From assembly GCA_015501595.1 (NCBI GenBank), contig JADNRX010000336.1, forward strand, positions 1 to 59,098: a stretch of 59,098 bases of DNA, written 5' to 3'. The notes under the pieces were generated by a model. It ran no database searches. It saw nothing but the letters and a program-made list of their open reading frames with translations, and had not been told where the DNA came from. Below are positions 11,285 through 22,503 of this stretch, in pieces; position 1 is the stretch's first letter, and every line of letters begins with the position of its first letter. Both the position numbers and the translations under genes were made by a program. Origin of the DNA: Hymenopellis radicata. Lineage: Eukaryota > Basidiomycota > Agaricomycetes > Agaricales > Physalacriaceae.

Positions 11285-12454
11285 ATGGCGTCCACTCGTT
11301 CACATATTCCCTTCTCCATCGACGAGTTTGCGTCTCTGGTCGAGTCCGCGTTGGACTTGGATCACGAGCCAGATGTCTCCATCCATCTCCCTTACCGCGC
11401 CCCATCTCGCGCCTCCTACTCACCCTCGCGCCGCCTTACCTCGACGTCGTCGGTCTTTTCCAGATTTAAACAGCTCGTCTCGCCACCGCGACCGAGGCCC
11501 GAGCGATTTGAAAGCCGGACAACACCCATCCCAACTGTATCACTCATGGCTCCCGGATCGACTGAATTCGTGCCATTCCTACCTCTTGCCTCTCGGCGGG
11601 AGCTCGAAGCCAAGGCTGCCGTGATTAACAAGACCAGTTCGGTCTTTTCCGTGGATCGCAGCTCGTATCAATCCTCTCCCACTACTCCTGGTTTTCCACG
11701 TACTCCAACCTACGCTGTATCTGTCTGCAGCAGTGCAGAGATTGCATCTACTGCAGACCAACTCGAGGATCCATTTGCCAAAGGCTCGGTTCAGATTATC
11801 AGTGTTACCCCAAACAAGTCTAAATCCCGTCCCCGTACGCGTCCTCCTCCGCTGAACATCTATGCCCCACCTTCGTGTCCTCTACCAAGTCCACCTTCTA
11901 CTCCATCTCCCACCCGAACCAGCTCCAGCAGCTCCTCGTCTTATCAACGTCACCCTTACGCGACCGCAGATTGGACACTTGACCTGCCTGTGTCACGTTT
12001 CAACACCTGTCCTCCTTATAACCCTCTCAGTCCGCGCCGCCGTGGCAATCATAAACGGACAGGTTCGCCCTTTCCTCTCTCCCTTACCTTGCACGACGAC
12101 ACCAAATCCAAGACGCGGCTAACGCCGGAGCATAATCCGTGTCATGTAGTGCTGCCCGACGCGGCCGTTCCGCCACCAGTTCCCGTATCGGAAACGAATT
12201 GGGTGGACATGACGGACTCTGATGAGGAGGATTCCGATGTGTCGCTGGAGGGCATGCAGACGCCTGTTCCGCATCTGGCGAGGCGCTGCCATTCAGATTC
12301 CGAGTTGCGCACCCCAGTGCAGTATTCTTTCCCGCTGTCGCCAGCTCAGTCATTTGACGATGACGACGCGCAGTCTGCATATTTTAGCGCTCGTTCAAGT
12401 TTGTGTTCTCAGTTTTGGTATGTGCTTCTTCAATTTTCAATTTTCATCCTCTAA
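11285..12454 (+). CDS. Ser/Pro-rich, largely disordered protein of unknown function
   Basis: A single long exon from ATG 11285, preferred over the upstream in-frame ATG 11264 because MASTRSHIPFSIDEFASLVE looks like a true N-terminus. The first 30 residues could form a short helix. The rest is rich in Ser, Pro and Thr, with phosphorylatable motifs, poly-Ser (SSSSSSS) and an acidic patch TDSDEEDSDVS near residue 320. Low complexity suggests a regulatory or scaffold protein; I do not recognise a family. The last codons may be spliced. A GTATGT donor at 12418 and a CTAG acceptor at 12469 would create TGA right after SSLCSQF, removing the hydrophobic tail seen in the unspliced reading. Confidence 0.7.
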   Translation: MASTRSHIPFSIDEFASLVESALDLDHEPDVSIHLPYRAPSRASYSPSRRLTSTSSVFSRFKQLVSPPRPRPERFESRTTPIPTVSLMAPGSTEFVPFLPLASRRELEAKAAVINKTSSVFSVDRSSYQSSPTTPGFPRTPTYAVSVCSSAEIASTADQLEDPFAKGSVQIISVTPNKSKSRPRTRPPPLNIYAPPSCPLPSPPSTPSPTRTSSSSSSSYQRHPYATADWTLDLPVSRFNTCPPYNPLSPRRRGNHKRTGSPFPLSLTLHDDTKSKTRLTPEHNPCHVVLPDAAVPPPVPVSETNWVDMTDSDEEDSDVSLEGMQTPVPHLARRCHSDSELRTPVQYSFPLSPAQSFDDDDAQSAYFSARSSLCSQFWYVLLQFSIFIL

Positions 12455-12963
12455 ACCCATCCTGTCTAGATTGCTAGCCATCGATTTCTTCTACCGTCAG
12501 GCTATTCGATATTTTATTCGTATGATAATCCCTCAAAAGCTTTCTGTTTTCTGTCGCTCTCCCCTCGGTTTTTGAATATGCTATACCCGATTTTCCGCAT
12601 TCTAATTGCTGTCGAAAACTGTCTTTACTGATGTGTCTGTACCACGTTCCTTTCTCTTCCCCCTTGTAACTTATCCCACCCTTTCAGTACCTCCCTTACT
12701 GTATAAGCTTTGTTGTACGCTGCACCTAATACTTCAATTCAAATTGTAGCATTAATATCTTGCTGCGTTCCTGGGCTGTCTCGGAGCTTTTGGACCTCCT
12801 CCGCATCGGTCGGGGTAATATCGAACAGGAATGATGCGCCACAAATACAGACTGTCGGCACCGTGTGAAACGGCAAATCCGATCGGCGCGCCGCGTCTTG
12901 AACGCCAGCCGATACGGTCGGCCAAATTGTTAGGCTGGGGGCATCGTATGCATGGTTTAAGGT
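12455..12963. other. Intergenic, 3' flank of the Ser/Pro-rich gene
   Basis: AT- and pyrimidine-rich with no coding character. It leads into the repeat block upstream of MRE11. Confidence 0.4.
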
Positions 12964-13325
12964 GACTCACGAAGAGAAATCATGCAAGTTTATATGGACT
13001 TTCTCGCATATATAACCGACCGAGATGTCGTTACTCTGACTCTTGCGACACGTCCTCCTCAAATATCGTAACGAATGTATTCAGAAAGGATGCAATTTGT
13101 AAATGTTGGTGCTGTAAGATGACATAATAGGATGAATACAACACGGGCAAGTATCAGCTCAATCAGAATCAGAGTCGATCTATAGAAAGTGAGCTTTACA
13201 ACTCTGGTAGGACTGACGAAGAGAAATGACTTATCTTCGAGAGAGTCTACATGGACTTCCTCACAACCCGACCGAGATGCGGCGGTGAACTCTGTCTTGC
13301 GACACGTCCTCCCCAAACATTGTAC
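12964..13325. repeat. Diverged direct repeat upstream of MRE11
   Basis: Two similar segments, about 12964-13075 and 13208-13325, share in order ACGAAGAGAAAT, ATGGACTT, CCGACCGAGATG, and CTTGCGACACGTCCTCC followed by CAAA. They lie about 240 bases apart and the segment between them is an inverted copy of the MRE11 3' end. Confidence 0.7.
13060..13192 (-). repeat. Inverted copy of the MRE11 3' end
   Basis: On the minus strand this segment matches 16118-16275 on the plus strand. Shared runs include TGTAAAGCTCACTTTCTATA, ATCGACTCTGATTCTGA and CGTGTTGTATTCATC, then TGTCATCTTACAGCA and ACATTTACAA. It contains the MRE11 last intron end and last codons as a non-coding copy upstream of the gene. Confidence 0.8.
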
Positions 13326-13475
13326 GCGTGGCCTTGAGCAGTGCTGACTCTGCTGAGTGCGGACGGCGGACGCCACCCAGCGGAGACCCTAACCCGAAAG
13401 CCGAGCCCTGGACGGAGCACGTGCACACTTGATTCATGCGCGTCGCGCCTCTTTGCCTCTTACCACCACCACGAC

Positions 13476-16165
13476 ATGGACGACGAATCTGAGCACGGTA
13501 CCCCTGGCCCAAGCAAAATTCTGGATGACTGTATGATGATTGGGAATATTCTACTTTTTCGTGAATGACTCTTGCTGCACAGTTCCAGACGACACAATCA
13601 AGATTCTGTTGGCGACAGACAACCATATAGGCTATCTCGAGCGAGATCCTGTTAGAGGTCAAGATTCAATCAACACCTTTAGAGAAATTCTTCAGCTCGC
13701 AAGAAAACACGATGTATGTCACCCAATATACGGTTCTCCATCAGGCGCTCAAGTCGTCGTCAGGTCGACTTCATTCTCTTGGCTGGCGACCTCTTTCACG
13801 AAAACAAACCGTCTAGAAACTGCCTTTACAGTACAATCGCCCTGCTTCGAGAATACACCATGGGTGACAAACCTGTTCAAATCGAACTATTGAGCGACCC
13901 GGACGAAGGAAAAGCGGACGGTTTCACGTATGTAAACGCCCTGTTCCCTTTTCTGTTACTCATCCATGTGTGTAGTTTTCCAGCCATAAATTACGAGGAT
14001 CCCAATTTCAATGTCGGTATACCAGTCTTTTCCATTCACGGCAATCACGACGATCCTCAAGGTGCTGGCGCGGTCAGTGCAGTTCCGCCCCCCATAGCTC
14101 ATGTGCTTATTCTATCTCAGGAAGGAGCATTATGCGCGCTTGACGTCCTTTCTGTCACCGGTCTTCTCAACTACATGGGTAAAATTGACCTGCCAATGTC
14201 AGACGCAGAAGCCCCGACGACAGGTATTGCTGTACGTCCAGTGCTTCTTCGTAAGGGCAACACACATCTCGGCATGTACGGTATCGGAAACGTCAAGGAC
14301 CAGCGCATGCACTTTGAACTGCGAAGCAATCGAGTGCGCATGTTCATGCCACAGAACAAGGACGACTGGTTCAATATACTCCTTTTACATCAAAACCGGT
14401 ATGACCGCCAGATCTTACTTGAGACTCCGAGTTCACTGTTCTTTCAGTGTCAAACATGGACCGCAAGAATCAGTGCCTGAAGGAATGTTCGATGACAGTA
14501 TCAATCTTGTCATCTGGGGCCACGAGCACGACTGTCGTATAGTGCCAGAGCCGGTGGCGGGGAAGAACTATTACATCTGTCAACCCGGCTCATCCGTCGC
14601 CACCTCCCTCGCTGACGGCGAAGCTATCGAAAAGCACGTCGCTCTTGTGAAGGTTCAAGGCAAAGACTTCCAGCTTACGCCACTCCCACTACGCACCGTT
14701 CGCCCCTTCGTCATCGAGGAAGTTGCCGTCAGTGACCTCGCCTCAGAATACAACTTTGAACTCAACGACCAAATCTCTATCAACAAATATCTCAAAATCA
14801 AAGTAAACGAGCTCATCGAATCTGCCAACGCACAATCAGCGGACCGCAATGCGCTGGCGGTAAGTCAGGGGGAGGAAGACATGCCACCCATGCTTCCCTT
14901 GGTCCGGCTCAAGGTGGACACGACCGGCGTTTCCGACATGTCCAATCCTATTCGCTTTGGACAAGAGTTCCAAGGTCGCGTCGCGAACCCTCGAGATCTT
15001 CTTGTTTTCACTCGTTCGAAGAGGGCTGCTAGGACCGGGAAGGTGTCTGTTGATCAGCCCGAGCTGAGCATAGACGATCCGGATCTGACGTCGTCAGAAA
15101 AATTGGCCAAGGTCCGAGTCGCGACGCTGGTGAAGGAGTTTCTTGCGGCTCAGGAGCCGCAGCTGTTGGGTGAGAATGGCATGTCGGACGCCATCCAGAT
15201 GTTCGTTGAGAAAGATGACATTCACGCTATTCAAACGTGGGTTACCTCGTAACTTCTTACTATCTTACTCACGCAATGTGCAGGCACGTCGGCAAGACCT
15301 TGAAATCGATGATGAAAGGTGTCAAAGCGAATGGCGGAGAGCCTGGTGAACTTGACGAAGAGGACTTAGACGAAGTGGTATGCTTTGATCGTTGTTTCTC
15401 GTAAATCGTTAATCTAATGTGTGTGGCAGTTGACGAAAGCAAAGGAACAGCAGGAGAAGGAGTATCTTGAAAACGCTACCCAGAACAAGCCGTCTAAAGG
15501 AAAGGTATTGTTTTGAGCTGCAAGGCTTCATTCTCCCGCTGACAATATCATCAGGGCAAAGCAAAAGCAGACGAATCCGACGCGGCTTCCGAAGACTCAA
15601 TGATGATGGATGTCGACGTGGGTCGCGGCGGAGGCGGTGGAGGATCCGACTTTGACTCTGACGAACCCGCACCTCCACCGAAAAAGAAGGCTCCAGCCAA
15701 GAAAGCTCCCGCGAAAGCAGCTCCCGCAAAGAAAGCACCAGCCAAGAAAGCACCAGCCAAGGGGCGCGGTAAGAAGAAGGCTGACTCGGACTCTGACGCT
15801 GAGGTCATCGATATACCGGACGACGATGAGATTGAGGATGACGACGAGGACGAGCCTGCCCCGCCGCCCAAGAAGCGAACGGGAAGGGCGGCGGTTCTTA
15901 GGTGATGATTTTGCATTGATCGCAAGGCATGTGAACTGACGATGTTCTAGTCAATCTCAAGCGCCGGCGAAGAAAGCACCAGCCAAGAAGAAGGCGCCAG
16001 CGGCCTCGGCAGCTAAACAGTCGCAGCTGTCTTTCGCCCCAGCGGGCCGGTCGTCGACTCGAGCTGCTGCGACGAAGGCGAAGGGGAAGATGGTTGTGAG
16101 TTTTTCGCTCAACAAATTGGCTTTGTAAAGCTCACTTTCTATAGATCGACTCTGATTCTGACTGA
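13476..16165 (+). CDS. MRE11: MRE11 double-strand break repair nuclease
   Basis: Mn-dependent nuclease of the MRE11-RAD50-NBS1 complex, acting in nuclear DNA repair, meiosis and telomere upkeep. ATG 13476 starts MDDESEHGTPGPSKILDD; intron 1 leads to DDTIKILLATDNHIGYLERD (phosphodiesterase motif I). Then come DFILLAGDLFHENKPSRN (motif II), VFSIHGNHDDPQGAG (motif III), LLLHQNR, and VIWGHEHDCRI (last metal-binding motif). The capping domain continues through SSVATSLADGEA and VRPFVIEEVAVS. Helical regions with SSEKLAKVRVATLVKEFLAA follow. The C-terminal tail is low-complexity: acidic stretches and APAKKAPAK repeats, ending VIDSDSD after a last intron (16096-16144). All junctions are in phase, with about nine introns and roughly 680 residues. 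Normal family architecture; looks functional. Confidence 0.93.
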
Positions 16166-16275
16166 GCTGATACTAGCCCGTGTTGTATTCATCGCACCTA
16201 CCTACCATGTCATCTTACAGCATCCACATTTACAATTGCATCATTTCCGGTGTTCCTACGGCTTACAATGTTTGA
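16118..16275 (+). repeat. MRE11 3' end and flank, inverted copy upstream
   Basis: Covers the end of the last MRE11 intron, the last exon and about 110 bases of 3' flank. It pairs as an inverted repeat with 13060-13192, so MRE11 sits between the arms about 2.9 kb apart. Confidence 0.75.
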
Positions 16276-16654
16276 GGAGGATTCAGGAACGTTCAACCGC
16301 CACTTGACGACTTGACATGAAAAACAAATGTGGGGCCATTTCGAATCAGTCGCATTAATTATAAGGTAAAGAATGTTACATCTCCAAGAACAACATATTG
16401 CTCGAGCAGCAGTAATGAATATGTTACAGTGACAACGGGAGGATTCGATGGATTGAAAAAAACGAAACGAAAGCAAAGCAACCAAGCAGCTTGTAGTATG
16501 AGAGCAACCAAAAAGGAAATAAAACGAAAATGAGGGTAAAATAGTAGGCAGATATCGTCGATGTAGGTATTGTAGATAATGATATATGTGTGTGAGTATG
16601 CTTATCCTCTTCATTTAGTAACTTCGCGAAAGATCCGCCCCCGTCCGTCTACTA
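16276..16654. other. Intergenic between convergent genes
   Basis: AT-rich 3' flank of MRE11 and of the minus-strand gene below. ORFs on either strand here lack coding features. Confidence 0.45.
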
Positions 16655-19600
16655 TTATAACAAGTCCATAGAGCTCAAGTGCTGCTTGTGCGTCTCCGCC
16701 GTCGACGTCCGGCTCAACGACGCGCCACTGGAATATGACGGAGGCATGTTAAATGACGGTGGAGGCGAGGTTGACGATGCCTTCGTCAACGCTGGTGCTG
16801 TATAACCCCTAGATTGCGAATCAATGCTAGGATGTGCACTGTGTGACCTGGGCGGCGACGGGAACGCGTCGTAAAAGTCGCGATCTAAACTGGTATCCGG
16901 CGAGGTAGACGACGTCGTTGCCCACGATACAGGTCGATGAGGTTGTTTGATGGTATCAGATGACGACGAAATAACGGTCTGGCTTTGACTATGCGCTGGG
17001 GAGATTCTGGGTAACGTGTCAGTCGACGGTATAACCAGCTTGCTGTCCGAACGCGCGTGCAAGGAATGTGATCGAACAGGCGGAACAATAATGCCCGATA
17101 TCTCAGAAGGGATCTTGGGAACAGTCGGTGCAGAGGGTTTGCGATGTAAACGGATCTTGACACCCTTGAACGAGTTCAGTGTGGCGCGATCAGCTATCTT
17201 TCTAGTTAGCAAATAAGAGTAAGACAGAACATAATGAAGACCAACCATCATCATCCGCGACGCTAACCATACTCGTTCCACTCTTCGCTCTCCCCCTGGT
17301 CCAGAGCTGATTCGCAAACGACGCCGCCCTCCCAACCGTCCCTCCCTTCTTGGGACTGGGACTCACACTCGGCCACGCAATGCCTGATGGCGGAGGCGAT
17401 GACAGCCCATCCCTAACACCAAACTCCACACTATGGTCAGGCGGAGTCGCGACGGGAATCGAGTCGTCCGACGAGATCTCCGAGGATGTCGAGACACTAT
17501 GCCTGTTACCTAACCGCCGAAAACTACCCAAATAGCGAGACGCGCCCGGACTCTTCGGAGGCGGTGTAGGCGGGACCTCACCTTCCGGCATCGGTTGCAG
17601 AACGGCGTACTGGGTTTGTGGTCGCTCAGGCATCGGCGGGACCTGATCATCCAAAGACTCTCTCGCAGACCCATATCCTGATTTAGTCCTGATCCGGAAA
17701 CTTCCAGTCGAGGTCCGCGGTGCAACCTCCTCAGGAGAGGCGCTGGCGCTCGACTCTCGACTGTGCCCATGCACACTTTTACTCTTCCCAAGATTCTGCG
17801 GTATCCTGAAAGTTCGCTTATGCCGCTTGGCTGCACCCACTGGCGGCGGGGCAGGAACAGTTATTACCGGTGCTTCTTCTTTCGCCGCTTCCTCCTCTTC
17901 CGCCTCCTCCTGCACAGTAGCGATTGCCGGAGCTGCAGCCTCACTTGGAATTTCCCCATTCTCTAGCCTACTCTCCAGCAACGCCGCGTTTTGCATGAGT
18001 AGTGCGAGGTCGCCCGACCCTGGGCTAGGCGGAGGCTCCACGACGGACTTGCGAATACGCTGCATTTGTGGCGTCATTGGCACGGTAGGGTTACTCTTCG
18101 GGTGAAGGGTATGCACCTCCCTAATCTTGCCATGCACCACAGCCGAGAATGACTTGGTCCCAGGGAGGAACCGATCCTCCGTAGGAGTCACTGGTTCGCT
18201 ATAGCCCTGTATCGGGGTCCCGAGTTTGAACGAATGAGACTGCGTATGCACCGTAACGACGCCAAACTCAGTCTCGATGGGACTCTGGTCCTGCTGTCGG
18301 GCAAACGTGGCTCCTCTCGAGTCTGAACTGCAGGAAGACCCAGAGCTGTCGTCAAGCATGCTCGGAGGGCGCTCCCTTACAGGCGTCGACTCAAATGGCG
18401 TGGCAGGAGCAATGATGAATGGCGAGTCAGGCATGTCCTTGTATTGATATCGCGGGGTCGTTTTCAACTCGAGGAAGGTGGGCATGGTAAATAGAGAATC
18501 CGTATCAGACATGATACTGGACATGGATATGGGACGAGCAGAACGGCTGTTCGCTTCAGGATTTGTATCGCCGCTGAGACGGGGACGAGCTTCAGAGGTA
18601 GATGGTGAGGAAGTGAGAGCAGGGGAATCTTGAGTTTGAGACGAAGGCGTAGGCGTCTTCTCTTCTACCGTACGAGAAGGTAACGTTTCGTCTTTTGCGG
18701 AAATTGTAGGTGCTGGTTCTGGCGTTGGAGTAGGCGTATTATCGGCATCCTCGACGACGATTGAGATGGCATTAGGAGGAGCGGCCTTAGTAGCCTCATC
18801 CTCGGTTAACCCAATCTCGTCTTCACCCACAGGTAAGTGCGGCGTGTGAATGGCCGGAGCTTCCTCAGTGATGTAGATTACGGGATTGTCGGAGGGAGAG
18901 GTAGAATCAACAGTCGGGGCGATCGGGTCGGCAGAATTATTGGCAGATATTTCCAGCTCTTGATATAGTTCGTCTTCGTCTTCGTCTTCTTCGTCCGCTT
19001 CAGTCAGCAAAGACGGCAAGTACTTTGGCTGTATGAAGCTGTCGCCTGTTGTCTGTGGTAGTATGCTATCGCCCGTGAAATGTACAGCCTAGAAGGATGT
19101 TAGACTTGTCAAGGGTATATATTAACACGTACAATGGAATTAACGAGCGTGGATTCGTCGGGTGCGGCGACACGTGGAGGAGCATCGTCGCTGGTAAACG
19201 AGGAGAATCTCCTGCGAAGTAAAGGCGTTGGGGATGGGGAAATGTCGCGTGATTGGGTGTCTGCATCGGCCCTTCGCGCAATGTCCAATGCTGTCGCAAA
19301 CGACGGACGTCTTGGCTTGTCTGTTTCGATCGAGGGAGGAGGCGATGCCGACAAGGAACGCAATTTTTCCTTGCTCGACTCCGAGTTATCAAAGTCGGAG
19401 CCGGACATGGACGCATTCCTCCTGGTCGTCGGTAGCGGCGATGTTGAACGACCCAGACTCGACGGTGGAGGGTTACTGGCTAGCCGCGTCTGGTTGGGAA
19501 TACGGTTGCCGTACAGTTCCCCACGCCGCTTCTGCTGCCCATTCTCCGCTAAAGGCGGCGCGCCCATCCCAAAACTTCCTCTCGGTGCTGGTACTGCTCC

Positions 19601-19747
19601 CTCCATCTCGAATTTCGCAATTTTAGCGCGTAAAGCGCCGGCATTGGAGGACAGGGAGGAGGCGGGCGGATTCGGCGACGTCGACCGGGCATCTCGTTGC
19701 TGCAAAGCTGCAATTCGTTCCCGCAGGCTGACCTGAGGTGCTTGCAT
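16655..19747 (-). CDS. Large disordered Ser/Pro/Thr-rich protein of unknown function
   Basis: Three long exons. The first starts at ATG 19747 (MQAPQVSLRERIAALQQRDA), a short helix typical of basidiomycete polarity or actin-cortex proteins. It goes on with GALRAKIAKFEMEGAVPAPR and many SP/TP sites. Exon 2 (about 17220-19080) has a Glu/Asp-rich start, ITEEAPAIHTPHLP, and basic SP-rich stretches such as FRIPQNLGKSKSVHGH. The last exon holds ATLNSFKGVKIRLHRKPSAP and ends HKQHLSSMDLL. Total roughly 950 residues. No catalytic domain is visible. An in-frame upstream ATG at 19804 is possible, but a CTAG acceptor just before 19747 suggests the longer form is intronic. Function cannot be named. Confidence 0.7.
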
Positions 19748-20838
19748 GGGTGCCCTAGTTATCGTTAGCAAATGAGCAAGGACATGTTTGAGAAAGACCG
19801 ACATTGAGTAAACGAGCGGCTACAGGACGACCAGCGACCACTGCAACATCAATTCAAAGACGATTTCAAGAAACAAGGAGGACAATATCAGAAAGTTGCC
19901 GAGAGGGTTCGAAATCAACAACACCACCAAATATAGCAATAACATCCCATGCTTGGCAACGCCCCTGACCCCGCCGTCGTACGCGTCTCAGTCGACCAGG
20001 AGACTATCCCGATGCATCATTGATTGTGTACAGCATCCAAGAACCCAATCTTCGCATTTAAGGTAAGTAAAAGTTACTTTGCGCTGCAGCGATACACTGC
20101 ATATACGGACAAAAACTGGAGTGACCGGAGGCCGACATAAATGAAAGAAGCCCCGGAGTCGTGGCAACGTGCTACTAATGAGTCCTCAGACCAGCAACAA
20201 CATGTGCACGGCGTAAATATACGCCACCTACACTGGCAACACGCCAACAAGAAACGGTATCCGCGTATCGGCGCGATTGTTCCAGATCCAGAATCCAGAA
20301 GACTCACTTGTCGACGTCTGATGCTTCTGTGTACCACACAAAAAAAATTCTTGCAAAGTTGACAATGACATGTACCACTCGACATCGTCCTGCTACTGGT
20401 TGCAAATTGAGAGCTCAATCTGAAATCAACAAGAATGCTCCCGCCCCGATACCCAGAAGTACACGCCATTATCGTATGATTGCGCGACAACGTCATTCTG
20501 CTTGTTTTCACTGAATTCCGGACGTTCAACGTACGCATGGCAATATTTCTGGCAAGGTACCACTCGACGTCGTCCCAACTTCAATGCTACTGGTTTCAAA
20601 TTGAAAGCAATCAAGATACTCAGCTACCATATCATTATATGCCGCGACAACCTCATTACGCCTGTTCATCAGCCGAATTCACTGAATTCCGGACCTCAAG
20701 ACGACCTGTAAACCCAAACGCGTACCCAATCCAGAAAACCTCCTAACCAGCCACCGACCTAATTTTAGCCTGGTATTAACACAGTCTGGCGGAAGCGTTC
20801 AAAAGCAGCATCCTGCTCCTTTACCCCCATCCACGACC
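19748..20838. other. Intergenic, divergent promoter region with an internal repeat
   Basis: Lies between a minus-strand gene start and the plus-strand permease start. No coding character. It contains the tandem repeat listed separately. The last 80 bases before 20839 are the likely permease promoter and leader. Confidence 0.45.
20368..20694. repeat. Diverged tandem duplication of about 170 bases
   Basis: Unit 1 (20368-20522) and unit 2 (20557-20694) share TACCACTCGAC(A/G)TCGTCC, then GCTACTGGTT, then CGCGACAAC and CATT, and end with the identical CACTGAATTCCGGAC. It lies in the intergenic space before the iron permease. Confidence 0.65.
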
Positions 20839-22432
20839 ATGGCCAAGCAGCTCTTCTCCGTGCCCATCTTCTTCATCGTCTTCCGCGAAACGCTAGAGGC
20901 CGCGATCATCATCTCCGTCCTCCTAGGACTCGCAGAGCAGATCGTGCAGGAAGACCATCCTTCACATCAATCCACCGCTGTCGAGGAGACGCCCAAGGAG
21001 GGAGAGGAAGGGGCAGTAGCGTCCACGTCTGCACATGAACTCGAACAGGACGACTCTGCGTCCGTCGCCCGGAAAAGGCTCGTTCGCAAGTTGCGCATCC
21101 AGGTACGTCTCCCTCTTGCTCGTTCAAATGAAACCAGCCCCTACAACAACCTCGAGATCTTTGCTGGCGCTGGCACCGGCCTACTCATTGCCTTTGCGAT
21201 CGGTGCTACTTTCATCGCGATATGGTTCACAAAAGCCTCCAACCTCTGGAAAAAATCCGAGGAGCTCTGGGAAGGTCAGTATTTGTCAATGCTCAATGTC
21301 CGTGCAGTAAGACTGAGCCTCACAGGTATCTTCGAACTCATTGCGGCGTTGATGATCTTCGTCATGGGAGTCACGATGCTCAAAATGGATCGAGGTAATG
21401 TCTCCCCAGTCTAGCCAAACGACCTGTTAAACGTAGCTTAGCCAAGGCTAAATGGCGCATCAAGCTTCAGCGCGCCTTCGATGGATCTCGTATGCTCTAC
21501 ACACCTTCATATCCTTCAGCCTCTCACCCGGCTCTTCAGATCGACGTGGAGATCTGACCGGGAAGTGGGCATTGTTCCTTCTACCTTTCATCACAGTCTT
21601 GCGCGAAGGTACGCTGCCTCTTCCTCGACAAGCGTTCTATAACCTGAGAAACTCCAGGTTTGGAAGCCGTAGTATTCGTCGGAGGCGTCTCCCTCGGCCA
21701 GGCAGCCACATCCATCCCTATCGCTGCCATCGTAGGCATCGTCGCCGGCCTGATCTGCGGTTTCCTCGTCTACGAATTCGCTAGCCGCACTAGTAAGTAA
21801 GCCCGCGTCCCACCCACGAATCAACGTGCGAATCACCTTTGGTATCCAGCTTTGACCATCTTCCTCATCGTCATGACGAACCTGCTGCTTCTCATCGGAG
21901 CTGGACTCTTTTCGCGAGCGGTCCGCTCCTTTGAACAACATGCGTTCAACGTCTTGCTGGGAACAGATGCTGATGAGGCTGTGGGAAAAAACGGACCAGG
22001 CACGTACCGTGTTCAAGGCAACGTCTGGCATCTTGACTGCTGCAATCCATACGACAATCTTAGCGGACAAGGTTGGACGATCTTCAACGCCATCCTTGGG
22101 TGGTCCAACAACGGATCTCGTGGGTCGTTGTCCTCCGCCTGTAGCGAAAATGACTAACCAAGTCTGCCTGCAGTGGGTACGATCCTCTCTTACGTGTTTT
22201 ATTGGATCGCCCTTATCGTCGTTCTGGTGTATATGAAGTGGAAAGAGGTTAGTCTCATTTTAGTGGCGCTGTGCCCGTTTACGTCCTATACAAGGGACGC
22301 GTCAAACTGTTCGGGTATGAATCGGCCGCAGGAATTCGTCGACGGGCGAGACGAGAAACGGGCTCGGCTACCCAAGAGCAGAATGTCGATAAAAAGGAAG
22401 GTCATTCCAATGGTGGGGGTGAGGAGATATGA
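20839..22432 (+). CDS. FTR1: Ftr1-like high-affinity iron permease
   Basis: Plasma-membrane iron permease that normally works with a Fet3 multicopper ferroxidase. ATG 20839 starts MAKQLFSVPIFFIVFRETLE; RETLEAAII is the first conserved iron motif. A hydrophilic loop (about residues 35-80) is followed by membrane segments IFAGAGTGLLIAFAIGATFI and FELIAALMIFVMGVTMLKMD. The key REGLE motif is split by an intron (LLPFITVLREG / LEAVVFVGGVSLGQA). Later helices are PIAAIVGIVAGLICGFLVYE and LTIFLIVMTNLLLLIGAGLF. A conserved external loop with GTYRVQGNVWHLDCCNPYD comes before GTILSYVFYWIALIVVLVYM. The cytosolic tail ends SNGGGEEI at TGA 22430-22432. About eight short introns, all in phase. No Fet3-type oxidase gene is present in the window. 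Confidence 0.92.
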
Positions 22433-22503
22433 ATCTGAGGTGTCGCGTCCAGCGCCAGGACATAATACTCTGCATTAACCAAAATACATCATTTCGATCT
22501 GGG

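Noticed and set aside
15551..15925. Minus ORF of 124 codons rich in Gly/Ala/Phe
   Set aside because: Shadow of the Lys/Ala/Pro repeat of the MRE11 C-terminal tail.
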